A stretch of DNA of 34,726 nucleotides from Paracoccaceae bacterium (lineage in GTDB: Bacteria > Pseudomonadota > Alphaproteobacteria > Rhodobacterales > Rhodobacteraceae), in assembly GCA_020832705.1 (NCBI GenBank), contig JAFIEE010000018.1, positions 1-34,726 on the forward strand, given 5' to 3'. The translations under genes and the position numbers were made by a program. Positions 23,648-31,578 of this stretch are shown here, in pieces. Under the pieces are notes generated by a model. It was given only the letters and a program-made list of their open reading frames with translations. It made no database searches and had not been told where the DNA came from. The stretch's first letter is position 1. Every line of letters starts with the position of its first letter.

Positions 23648-25897
23648 ATGGATGGCAAGCCAGTCAACGAGCCGACACACAGCGCCGCAGCGGATCCGTA
23701 CCGCAGTCGCACCGGCGTCGTGCAATCGGGGCCGGGAGATGACGAGGTCGATCTCGGCCAGCTTCTGGGGACCATCTGGAAGGGCAAGGTCCTGGTCGCG
23801 TTGACAACAGCGCTCGGACTCGCCGCCGGGGCCTTTACGATCGCAAACACCTATCCGACGTTCCAGGCCGATGCCCTGCTGCAGCTCGAAGAGAAATCCG
23901 GCGCATTGGCGCTGCCCAGCAGCCTCGCCGCTCTCACCGACAGCGATCCACGCAGCGTGACCGAAATCGAGGTGCTGCGTTCGCGCATGGTTCTGGGCCG
24001 CGCGGCGGCAGAACAGAACCTGGACTGGCGTGTCTCGCCTGCCATCGCTCCGGTCATCGGGACGATGGTCTCGCGCTACCGTCTTCCTGTCATTGACCGG
24101 ATCATTCCCGCGCGCTTCGCCCGCCCCGGCGAGCGGCTGGAACTCGAGCATCTTACCGTTCCGCCGGAATGGGTCAATCGCGATATCGAACTGGTGGTGA
24201 CGGGCGAACAGGGCTATACGCTGACCCTCCCGGACGGACGAACAATCGAAGGTGTCGTCGGCGAACGCACCGATCTGGATGATGCCGGCTTCACCATGAG
24301 TATCGAAACCCTGGCGGCGTCCCCCGGGCGGCAGTACACGATCACCCAGGTCGACGAGATGCGCGCGATCAACAGCTTGCGGTCGCGGCTTTCGGTCAGC
24401 GAGCGTGGGCGCGGTTCAGGGATACTGGAGGTTCGTCTCAGCGGTACGGACCGTCAGGCCAACACTCGGTCCCTGAATGCAGTTATCAATGCCTATCTGC
24501 GCCAGAACATCGAGCGCAGCGCAGCTGAGGCCGAGAGCAGCCTGGCCTTCATCCGCGGACAGATTCCCGAGGCTGAACGCAACCTGCGCGAGGCCGAAGC
24601 GGCTCTGAACGCATTTCGGCAGCAGGAGTCCACGGTCGATCTGTCGCTGGAAACCCAGAACATTCTGGAACAGATTACCCGGATCGAGGGCGAATTGTCC
24701 GGCCTTGAGCGCCGCGAGGATGAACTCCGGCAGCGGTTCAACCCCGAGCATCCGACCTATCGGGCGCTGCTGGACGAGCGTGGGCGCCTCGAATCCCGTC
24801 TGGACGGGCTGCGCGGGCGTGTCGGCGATCTTCCGGAAACACAAAGGCAGATCCTCAACCTTTCCCGTGAACTTGAGCTTGCGCAGCGCATTTACACCGA
24901 GTTGTTGACCCGTGCGCAGGAGGTCGAGGTTCTGCGCGCCAGCACCATCGGCAATGTTCGGATCGTCGATGCCGCAGCGGCTTCACCGGACGCGGTCGCG
25001 CCTCGGCGTTCGCTCATTCTGGCGCTGGCGCTGATCCTGGGTGGGATTGCAGGCGTCGCGCTGGTGCTGATCCGGAACTGGTTGCGCCAGGGCATAAAGG
25101 ACGGATCCGAGATCGAGAAACTCGGCCTGCCGCTCTTTGCCACCATCAATTACAACAAGGCCGCCGATACCGGCGGCAAGCGCCACGGCAAGTTGCCGAT
25201 CCTTGCCATCGAGGAGACGGCCGACCTGACCGTCGAGGCGCTGCGCTCGTTGCGCACCAGCCTGCATTTCGGCATGCTTGACGCGCGGACACCCACGCTC
25301 TGTGTCACCTCATCGCACCCCGAAGCGGGGAAATCCTTTCTGACGCTCAATCTGGCGGTTGTCGCCGCGCAGGCCGGGCAGCGGGTGTGCATTGTCGATG
25401 CTGACCTGCGGCGGGGGCAGTTGCGCCGCTATTTCGACATCCCGCGCGATCACCCCGGGCTTGCCGAGGTGATCGCCGGTGATGTTGCCATCGATGACAC
25501 CCTGATCCAGGGGCCCGTTGACGGCCTGTTCTTCCTATCAAGCGGGCGGTATCCGCCCAATCCGTCCGAACTGCTCATGCGGGCCGAGTTTTCGCGCCTT
25601 GTCGACTGGTGCGGGCAGAACTTTGACCTGACGATCTTTGACACCCCGCCCGCGCTGGCCGTGACCGATCCCGTGATCGTGGCGCGAAACACCGGCGCAT
25701 CGATCTTCGTGGCACGGCACGATATCACGCACCTCGGCGAGATCGAGGCGACGATCAAGACATTCTCGGCGGCAGGTCTGCGACTGTCGGGCGCGGTGCT
25801 CAACGGCTTCGATCCCAGGAAGGCGGGTGCGGGCTATGGCTATGGCTATGGCTATGGCTACGGGTATCGGTATGAATACAAGCAGCGCGCGCCGTAG
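23648..25897 (+). CDS. wzc: Polysaccharide co-polymerase / BY-type tyrosine autokinase (Wzc-like)
   Basis: 749 aa from ATG 23648, five bases after the phosphatase stop. N-terminal Wzz domain with a first membrane segment near 45-65 (VALTTALGLAAGAFTIANT), a long periplasmic region with coiled-coil-rich Glu/Arg/Leu stretches (about 280-420), and a second membrane segment near 455-478 (LILALALILGGIAGVALVL). The cytoplasmic kinase has Walker A SSHPEAGKSF, Walker A' CIVDADLRRG and Walker B LTIFDTPPAL. The extreme C terminus is a tyrosine cluster, eight Tyr alternating mainly with Gly, the autophosphorylation tail. It controls chain length and export with the Wza channel. Confidence 0.93.
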   Translation: MDGKPVNEPTHSAAADPYRSRTGVVQSGPGDDEVDLGQLLGTIWKGKVLVALTTALGLAAGAFTIANTYPTFQADALLQLEEKSGALALPSSLAALTDSDPRSVTEIEVLRSRMVLGRAAAEQNLDWRVSPAIAPVIGTMVSRYRLPVIDRIIPARFARPGERLELEHLTVPPEWVNRDIELVVTGEQGYTLTLPDGRTIEGVVGERTDLDDAGFTMSIETLAASPGRQYTITQVDEMRAINSLRSRLSVSERGRGSGILEVRLSGTDRQANTRSLNAVINAYLRQNIERSAAEAESSLAFIRGQIPEAERNLREAEAALNAFRQQESTVDLSLETQNILEQITRIEGELSGLERREDELRQRFNPEHPTYRALLDERGRLESRLDGLRGRVGDLPETQRQILNLSRELELAQRIYTELLTRAQEVEVLRASTIGNVRIVDAAAASPDAVAPRRSLILALALILGGIAGVALVLIRNWLRQGIKDGSEIEKLGLPLFATINYNKAADTGGKRHGKLPILAIEETADLTVEALRSLRTSLHFGMLDARTPTLCVTSSHPEAGKSFLTLNLAVVAAQAGQRVCIVDADLRRGQLRRYFDIPRDHPGLAEVIAGDVAIDDTLIQGPVDGLFFLSSGRYPPNPSELLMRAEFSRLVDWCGQNFDLTIFDTPPALAVTDPVIVARNTGASIFVARHDITHLGEIEATIKTFSAAGLRLSGAVLNGFDPRKAGAGYGYGYGYGYGYRYEYKQRAP
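25832..25867 (+). repeat. Hexanucleotide GGCTAT tandem repeat encoding the kinase tyrosine tail
   Basis: Four perfect GGCTAT units (25832-25855), then GGCTAC and GGGTAT. Each encodes Gly-Tyr in the last 25 residues of the Wzc-like kinase, followed by Arg-Tyr and Glu-Tyr. The unit is a multiple of three, so copy changes would add or remove tyrosines without a frameshift. Confidence 0.9.
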
Positions 25898-25907
25898 GTG
25901 CTGATGA

Positions 25908-25932
25908 CTTCCCGGGTCCGTCCGCCGGGGAG
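25908..25932 (+). terminator. Hairpin just after the kinase gene, possible transcript end
   Basis: CTTCCCGG (25908-25915) can pair with CCGGGGAG (25925-25932) with one G-U, around a 9-nt loop, starting 11 nt after the stop codon. No T tract follows, so it is at most a weak or factor-dependent terminator or a 3' stabilising hairpin. Confidence 0.3.
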
Positions 25933-26029
25933 CGATGCCGCGATGATGTCGATGCCCGGCCCGAAATGGTCCTGACCGGGTCGGCGCAACTGGGGATGGT
26001 TTCGAGCGTAATTCAATAGCCTGCGGTTC

Positions 26030-26526
26030 CAGCCGCGTGCAGCTGATCATCTCGGACGCCTGCCGTGGCCTGGTGGAAAGCATCGCCGAGTATCTGCCCG
26101 ACGCCCGCTGGCAACGCTGCATGGTGCATTTCTATCGCAACGTCTTCAGCCATGTGCCCTCGACCAAGGTGCGCGAGGTCTGCCATATGCTGAAGGCGAT
26201 CCACGCCCAGGAGAGTCGGAAAGCGGCGCAGGAGAAGGCCGCCCCCGTCGTGGAGGACCTGCGCCGCCAGAAGCTGGGGAAAGCGGCCGATCTCGTCGAG
26301 ACGCATATCGACGAGACGCTGAGCTCCTACCACTTCCCCGACAGCCATTGGCTGAAGATCCGCACCAACAACCCGCTGGAGCGCATCATGAGGGAAATCC
26401 GCTGACGCACGCGCGTGGTGGGGGCTTTCCCCGATGGTCAAAGCCGCCTGAACCTGGCGCGCGAGGCTGCGCCATATCGCGGGTAGCCAGTGGTCGACCG
26501 AAAAATACATGAACATGGCTCCGCTC
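26030..26526 (+). pseudogene. Decayed IS256-family transposase fragment
   Basis: Only about the C-terminal 40 percent of an IS256 (mutator-type) DDE transposase remains. The readable part gives LIISDACRGLVES (second catalytic Asp), WQRCMVHFYRNVFSHVP, MLKAIHAQ, and NNPLERIMREIR (catalytic Glu). A TGA at 26403-26405 interrupts it, the downstream text RTRVVGAFPDGQS continues in the same frame, and then a frameshift near 26457-26470 moves the end (LRHIAGSQWSTEKYMNMAPL) to another frame. The 5' half is missing and no terminal inverted repeats were seen. It is dead and lies exactly between the export operon and the sugar locus. Confidence 0.88.
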
Positions 26527-26640
26527 GGCGCGGTCGTCTGCTCATGGTCGCGGCCAGAACGGTCTGCGGGGCCTCAACGCCGGTATGACTGCGGCGAGCC
26601 TTTGGAAATGGCGGCTGTGTTGAACGGCCGGTGCCCCGGG

Positions 26641-27672
26641 TCAGGGGCGGCCTGGCGCCCGGGATCGGCCCGCTCCGCTGGATGCGCGTGTGATCAGCTG
26701 CACCGGCATGCGCGATTCCGCCGGGGGATGCCGGGCCGATACCATCCACGCCAGCAGCCGCGCTGCGGTGTCGCGGGCAAAGTGGTCGATGTCGCAGGCC
26801 ACCGACGACAGTTGCGGCCAGCTTTGCGCCGCCTCCTCGATGTCATCGAAGCCCACCACCCGGAAATCCGTGCCCACGCTGCGGCCCGCCCGCGCAAAGC
26901 CCGCCATCAGGCCCAGCGCCACCAGATCGTTGAAGCAGATCGCCGCGTCGATTTCGGGGTGACGGGCCAGCAGGGTCTGCGTCACCTCCATGCCGAACGC
27001 GCGCGTCGGTTTGCCTTCGATGGCAAACGCTTCCGAGCCGTGCTCGGCCATGACCGCGCGCCATCCGGATTGCCGTTCCTGCGTGATCGCGCGCCCGGGC
27101 AACCCGCCGACAAACGCAATCCTGCGGGCGCCCGCGTCAAGCAGATGCAGGGCCGCGGCCCGGCTGCCCGCCGCGTAATCGAAACTGGAAAAAGGGAACA
27201 GGTCGGTGCGCGGATCGGTCCTGCGCAGCACCTGCAGCACCGGCAGGCCCGTGCGCGCCAACTGGTCAAAGGGCGCCTGCGTCCCGCCATAGGCGGGCGA
27301 GATCACCAGCCCTGCCACCCCGTGTTCGATCATCGACCCCACCAGCCGCGCCTGCAACGCCGGGTCTTCGTCCGAGTTGGCGATGACCGTGGCGTAACCT
27401 TCGGCGGCCAGCGTCATTTGCAAGGTGGTGGCGAACTGGGTGAAGAAGGGGTTGCGCAGGTCATTGATCACCAGCCCCACCAGCCCCGCCGAGGCCGAGC
27501 GCAGATGCGCCGCCGCGCGGTTGTAGACATAGCCGATCTCGGCCATTGCCGCGCGCACCGCCGTGCGGGTTTCCGGGCGCACCTGCTCCGAGCCCTGCAG
27601 CACCAGTGACACGGTGGATTTCGACACGCCCGCCCGCGCGGCCACGTCCAGGATGGTGGGGCGGCGGGTCAT
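26641..27672 (-). CDS. LacI-family transcriptional regulator
   Basis: 343 aa. N-terminal helix-turn-helix at about 6-26 (TILDVAARAGVSKSTVSLVL) and the hinge helix near 45-60. The periplasmic-binding-protein-like effector domain begins VGLVINDLRNPFFTQF and includes AICFNDLVALGLM and VVGFDDIEEAAQSWP, both hallmark blocks. It begins 15 nt after the upstream GMC gene ends, so it is probably the last gene of the sugar/polyol operon, giving autoregulation. The inducer is likely the transported sugar or an oxidation product. The C-terminal tail is rich in Gly, Arg and Pro. Confidence 0.93.
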   Translation of the reverse strand: MTRRPTILDVAARAGVSKSTVSLVLQGSEQVRPETRTAVRAAMAEIGYVYNRAAAHLRSASAGLVGLVINDLRNPFFTQFATTLQMTLAAEGYATVIANSDEDPALQARLVGSMIEHGVAGLVISPAYGGTQAPFDQLARTGLPVLQVLRRTDPRTDLFPFSSFDYAAGSRAAALHLLDAGARRIAFVGGLPGRAITQERQSGWRAVMAEHGSEAFAIEGKPTRAFGMEVTQTLLARHPEIDAAICFNDLVALGLMAGFARAGRSVGTDFRVVGFDDIEEAAQSWPQLSSVACDIDHFARDTAARLLAWMVSARHPPAESRMPVQLITRASSGAGRSRAPGRP

Positions 27673-27687
27673 GGCGCGTCTGCTCCG

Positions 27688-29274
27688 TCAGCCCGCCGCA
27701 TCGGCGCGGATCATGTCGGCGGCCTTTTCGCCGATCATGATCGCGGCGGCGTTGGTGTTCGATGAGATCACCGTGGGCATGATCGCATTGTCCACCACCC
27801 GCAGCCCGGAAATCCCGTTCATCCGCAGCCGCGTGTCCACCACCGCCTCGGGGTCGGTGCCCATCCGGCAGGTGCCCGCGCAGTGGTGCGAGGTCTTGGA
27901 ATGCGCGCAGATGAAATCGAAATACGCGGCATCGGTGCGCACGTCCGGCCCCGGCAGGCGTTCGGCCTTGATGAACCGGGCGAGGGGTTTCTGCGCCATG
28001 ATCTCCTGCGTCAGCTTCAGCCCGCGGATGGACATCTCGCGGTCGTGGGGGTCGGACAGGTAGTTCGGATCGATCAACGGCGCGGCAGCGGGGTCGCCAG
28101 AGGCCAGCCGCACCGTCCCGCGTGACCTGGGCCGCAGGTGGCAACTGTTCAGCGTGATGCCTCCCTGCGGCATGGCCATGACGCCCTTTTCGATCCCGGT
28201 CCCAAGCCCCAGGTGCATCTGGATATCCGGGGAGCGTGCCTGCGGGTCCGCATACCAGAACCCCCCGGTTTCGAACAGCGACGACGCCACCGGTCCCTTG
28301 CGCGTCAGCAGATACTGCAGCCCCGCCAGCGCCGCCATATGGGGGCGGGCATAGCGGTCATAGCTGTGCGGGCCGGTCAGTTCGCAGATGCAATAGAGGT
28401 CCAGGTGATCCTGCAGGTTCGCGCCCACGCCGGGCTGGTCCAGCGCCACCGGTATCCCCAGCGCGTGCAGATGCTCCGCCGGGCCGATCCCGGACAGCAT
28501 CAGCAGGCGCGGCGAGCCGATGGCACCGCCTGAAAGCAGCACCTCCTGCGCGGCCGCGATGCGGGTGCCGTCCATCAGTTCGACCCCGGTGGCGCGCCCG
28601 CCCTCGATGATCAGGCGCCGGACCGGTGCGCCGGTGCGCACCGTCAGGTTCCTGCGGTGCCGGTTCGGCGCCACATAGGCCATGGCGGCCGAGGACCGGC
28701 GCGCGTTGCGCTGGGTGAGCTGGTAATAGGCCACCCCGTCCTGACGCGCGCCGTTCACGTCCATGTTGCGCGGAATGCCCAGTGCGGCGGCGGCCTCGAA
28801 ATACGCCTCGCAGATCGGCAGGGGGGCGATGGGCTGCGACACGCCAAGCGGGCCGCCGGTGCCGTGGTATGCGTTGTCGAATGTGTCGTTGTCTTCGGCC
28901 TTGCGGAAATACGGCAGCACATCGGCATAGGACCAGCCCTCGCACCCCGTCTGGCGCCATTCGTCATAATCCTGCGCGGCGCCGCGGGTATAGATCTGGG
29001 CATTGATGCTGGACCCGCCGCCGATCACCTTCGCCTGCGTGTAGTTGAACACGCGACCACGCATGTGACGCTGCGGCACTGTCTCCCACCCCCAGGAGCC
29101 GATGCCCTTGGTCATCTTCGCAAAGCCTGCAGGCAGGTGGTAGAACGGGTGCCGGTCGCGCCCGCCGGCTTCCAGCAGGCAGACAGTTGCGGACGGATCC
29201 TCGGACAGGCGCCCGGCCAGCACGCAGCCGGCGCTGCCGCCGCCGATGATGACATAATCGTAACCCTTGGCCAT
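27688..29274 (-). CDS. GMC-family FAD-dependent oxidoreductase (choline/alcohol dehydrogenase-like)
   Basis: 528 aa. N-terminal FAD motif YVIIGGGSAGCVLAGRLSED, GMC signature 1 near 80-100 (AKVIGGGSSINAQIYTRG), and signature 2 around 250-265 (GGAIGSPRLLMLSGIGPAEH). Catalytic region HHCAGTCRMG near the C terminus with the second catalytic residue in SSNTNAAAIMIGEKA. It resembles BetA-like choline and alcohol dehydrogenases. GGGAAG precedes the ATG. Nine bases separate it from the SDR gene. It probably oxidises a primary or secondary alcohol group of the imported polyol or sugar; no signal peptide, so cytosolic. Confidence 0.9.
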   Translation of the reverse strand: MAKGYDYVIIGGGSAGCVLAGRLSEDPSATVCLLEAGGRDRHPFYHLPAGFAKMTKGIGSWGWETVPQRHMRGRVFNYTQAKVIGGGSSINAQIYTRGAAQDYDEWRQTGCEGWSYADVLPYFRKAEDNDTFDNAYHGTGGPLGVSQPIAPLPICEAYFEAAAALGIPRNMDVNGARQDGVAYYQLTQRNARRSSAAMAYVAPNRHRRNLTVRTGAPVRRLIIEGGRATGVELMDGTRIAAAQEVLLSGGAIGSPRLLMLSGIGPAEHLHALGIPVALDQPGVGANLQDHLDLYCICELTGPHSYDRYARPHMAALAGLQYLLTRKGPVASSLFETGGFWYADPQARSPDIQMHLGLGTGIEKGVMAMPQGGITLNSCHLRPRSRGTVRLASGDPAAAPLIDPNYLSDPHDREMSIRGLKLTQEIMAQKPLARFIKAERLPGPDVRTDAAYFDFICAHSKTSHHCAGTCRMGTDPEAVVDTRLRMNGISGLRVVDNAIMPTVISSNTNAAAIMIGEKAADMIRADAAG

Positions 29275-29283
29275 GGTCTTCCC

Positions 29284-30027
29284 TCAGAGCCGGTTGATCG
29301 ACAGCCCGCCATCGACCGGGATTACCGCGCCGGTGGCAAAGGCAAGATCGCCGCGCGCCAGCGGCAGGATCGCGCTTGCCACGTCCTGCGGCGTGCCCCA
29401 GCGCGCGGCGGGGACCAGTCCGTCGGCGATGCGCCGGTCGTAGCGGTCGGCCACGGGCGCGGTCATCGGGGTGGCGATGATGCCGGGGCGGATGTCGAAG
29501 ACGCCGATGCCATCGGCCGCCAGCCGCACCGCGAATGCCTGCGCCATCATCGCCGCGCCCGCCTTGGAGATGCAGTATTCCGCACGGTCGGCGGATACCA
29601 TCGTTGCGGACACCGATGTGACAAAGGTGATGGAGCGATACGGCGCCTCGGGCAGCGCCACCATCCGCCGCGCCACCGCCTGCGCCAGAAAGAACCCTCC
29701 GCGCAGGTTCACGGACATGCAGCGGTCGAAGCTTTCGGCGCTCATGTCCAGCAGATCGCCGCGCGCCATTGCCGGGACGCCCGCGTTGGAAACCAGCGTG
29801 GTGATCGGCCCGGTGGCGTCCAGCAGCGCGGGGATTGCGGCGGTATCGCTCAGGTCGTGGTGCAGGTAGCGTGCGCCGGGCATGGCGGTCAGCGCGGCCT
29901 GCACCGGGGCGCTTTCGGCGGCCGATTCGGCGGCCAGCGTCACCCGCCAGCCCGCGCCATGGAGCGCTTCGGCAATGGCGCGGCCGATGCCCTGCTGCCC
30001 GCCGGTGATCAGCGCGTGGGGGGTCAT
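29284..30027 (-). CDS. SDR-family oxidoreductase
   Basis: 247 aa from ATG 30027, which overlaps the stop of the upstream GMC gene by ATGA. Classical short-chain dehydrogenase: cofactor motif GGQQGIGRAIAE, NAG motif in VSNAGVPAMA, catalytic Ser in FVTSVSA, and Tyr-x-x-x-Lys in EYCISKAG. The C-terminal block DVASAILPLARGDLAFATG and IPVDGGLS is standard. The likely role is a reversible sugar/polyol or keto-intermediate oxidation step between the two GMC enzymes. NAD or NADP preference was not determined. Confidence 0.92.
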   Translation of the reverse strand: MTPHALITGGQQGIGRAIAEALHGAGWRVTLAAESAAESAPVQAALTAMPGARYLHHDLSDTAAIPALLDATGPITTLVSNAGVPAMARGDLLDMSAESFDRCMSVNLRGGFFLAQAVARRMVALPEAPYRSITFVTSVSATMVSADRAEYCISKAGAAMMAQAFAVRLAADGIGVFDIRPGIIATPMTAPVADRYDRRIADGLVPAARWGTPQDVASAILPLARGDLAFATGAVIPVDGGLSINRL

Positions 30028-31496
30028 GCGGCCTCCTGCAAGATGCGGTCGGCCTGGCGCAGGGCCAGTGCGGCGATGGTCAGCGACGGGTTTACCGCGG
30101 CCGAGGTCGGCAGCAGCGACGCATCGCAAATCCACAGGTTCGGGTGGTCATGCGTGCGCCCGAACGGATCGGTCACGCTGGCGCCTGGGTCATTGCCCAG
30201 CCGCGCGGTCCCGCACTGGTGCGAGGGCGTGCTGCGGTCAAACGCCTTCCACAGCAGCAGCGGAAAACCCGCGCGCCGCAGCGCGCGTTTCAACTGTTTC
30301 ACCAGCGCCAGATGTGCGTCCCAGTTCGACCGCCGCCAGTCCAGAACGATCTCATCGCCGCGCAGGGTCACGCGGCTGTCGGGGGTCGGCAGGTCCTCGC
30401 TCATCACATAGAAATCGATGGCATGGTTGGCGATCAGCCGCGCCAGCGGCCCCGGCAGCCCGCTTTGTGCCGCAAGGATCGGCGCTGACACCCGGCCCAG
30501 TAGCTGCACATTGCCCAAGGGTTCGCCCGCCGGTCCGCCGCTCAGATACCAGTCGTTCAGCATCAGGGTCTTCTGATACACCGCCCGGTTGCGCCGGGGC
30601 GAGAGTGCCAGAAGCGCCGAGGCGTTGTGGTTCATGAAGTTCCGCCCGACCTGATCCGAGCGGTTGGCCAGTCCCGCCGGGTGCGCTTCGGTGGCCGAGC
30701 GCAGCAACAGCGCTGCGGTATGCACGGCGCCTGCCGCCAGCACCACGCGCGGGGCGGCAAAGCGGCCTGCATCGGTCAGGACGCCGGTGATCCGGTCGCC
30801 CTCGGCTTCCAGCCGCTGCACGGTCACGCCGGTCTGCAGGCGCACGTTGGGGTGGCGCAGGGCCTCGGCCAGTGCGGCGGTTTCGGCGTCCAGCTTGGCC
30901 CCGGTGGTGTCGGGGAAGGCATCCCAGGGCGTGGGCGCGCGCGCAAGCCAGCGGTCGAGGTCCACGGCCAGCGGCAAGGGGGCCGGGTGCAGCCCTGCGC
31001 GGCGCAACCGGCGTTCAAGGTCGGCAATCGCAGGTTCGTGCGGGACCGGCGGGTGTGGGTAGGGGGCGCCGCGCGGCGGCTCGGTGGGATCGTGCCCGGC
31101 GGCGCCGCGCAGGGCATAGAGCGCCTCGGCCCGGTCATACCAGCGCGCCAGTTCGCCATAGTCGAAGGGCCAGCCCGGCGTGGTGCCGCCCATGTGGCGC
31201 AGCGGTGCGAAATCGGCCTCGCGGTAGCGCAGCATCACAGCGCCGTAGAACTTGGAATTGCCGCCAACGCAGGCATAGTTGCCGGGGTTGAAGCGGGTGC
31301 CGTCCGGGGCCAGCCATGTTTCCGCCGGGCGGAAATGCCCGCGCGCGAAGATCGCCACCGGATCGCGCGCTTCGGCGCAGTCGGTGAGCCGTTCGCCGCG
31401 TTCAAGGATCAGCACCCGAAGCCCCGACGGCGCCAGTCCCGCAGCCAGCGTCGCCCCGCCCATGCCCGAGCCGATAATGATGATGTCCGCGTCCAT
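30024..31496 (-). CDS. Second GMC-type FAD-dependent oxidoreductase
   Basis: About 490 aa from ATG 31496 (MDADIIIIGSGMGG); a GTG at 31511 is a possible alternative. N-terminal FAD motif IIIIGSGMGGATLAAGLA, an early GGNSKFYGAVMLR block as in GMC signature 1, AAGAVHTAALLLRS, and the C-terminal catalytic pair in SHQCGTARLG (His) and AVNPSLTIAALALR (Asn). It differs strongly from the first GMC protein and is closer to the sugar/gluconate or cellobiose-type branch. Together with the SDR and the other GMC it suggests stepwise oxidation of one imported carbohydrate. The gene follows a candidate promoter and LacI-type operator. Confidence 0.88.
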   Translation of the reverse strand: MDADIIIIGSGMGGATLAAGLAPSGLRVLILERGERLTDCAEARDPVAIFARGHFRPAETWLAPDGTRFNPGNYACVGGNSKFYGAVMLRYREADFAPLRHMGGTTPGWPFDYGELARWYDRAEALYALRGAAGHDPTEPPRGAPYPHPPVPHEPAIADLERRLRRAGLHPAPLPLAVDLDRWLARAPTPWDAFPDTTGAKLDAETAALAEALRHPNVRLQTGVTVQRLEAEGDRITGVLTDAGRFAAPRVVLAAGAVHTAALLLRSATEAHPAGLANRSDQVGRNFMNHNASALLALSPRRNRAVYQKTLMLNDWYLSGGPAGEPLGNVQLLGRVSAPILAAQSGLPGPLARLIANHAIDFYVMSEDLPTPDSRVTLRGDEIVLDWRRSNWDAHLALVKQLKRALRRAGFPLLLWKAFDRSTPSHQCGTARLGNDPGASVTDPFGRTHDHPNLWICDASLLPTSAAVNPSLTIAALALRQADRILQEAA

Positions 31497-31520
31497 GCCC
31501 TGGGTCTTCACCTGACTTTA

Positions 31521-31551
31521 TGGATCGTTCCAACACATTCGCAAAAGTCAA
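31521..31551 (-). promoter_or_regulatory. Candidate LacI-type operator and promoter for the GMC-SDR-GMC-lacI unit
   Basis: TGGATCGTTCCA (31521-31532) is a near-perfect palindrome with the central CG usual for LacI-family operators (only positions 5 and 8 break the symmetry). On the minus strand TTGACT (31551-31546) is a good -35; a -10 at 16-17 nt spacing would fall on the operator (AACGAT, weak). This would place the repressor over the -10 region, 25 nt before the gene start. Confidence 0.5.
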
Positions 31552-31578
31552 CCCGTGACCGGCATGGCCGCAGGCCGA

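Noticed and set aside
26406-26640. Possible intact insertion sequence around the transposase remnant
   Set aside because: The coding part is truncated, carries a stop and a frameshift, and no terminal inverted repeats or target duplication could be found.
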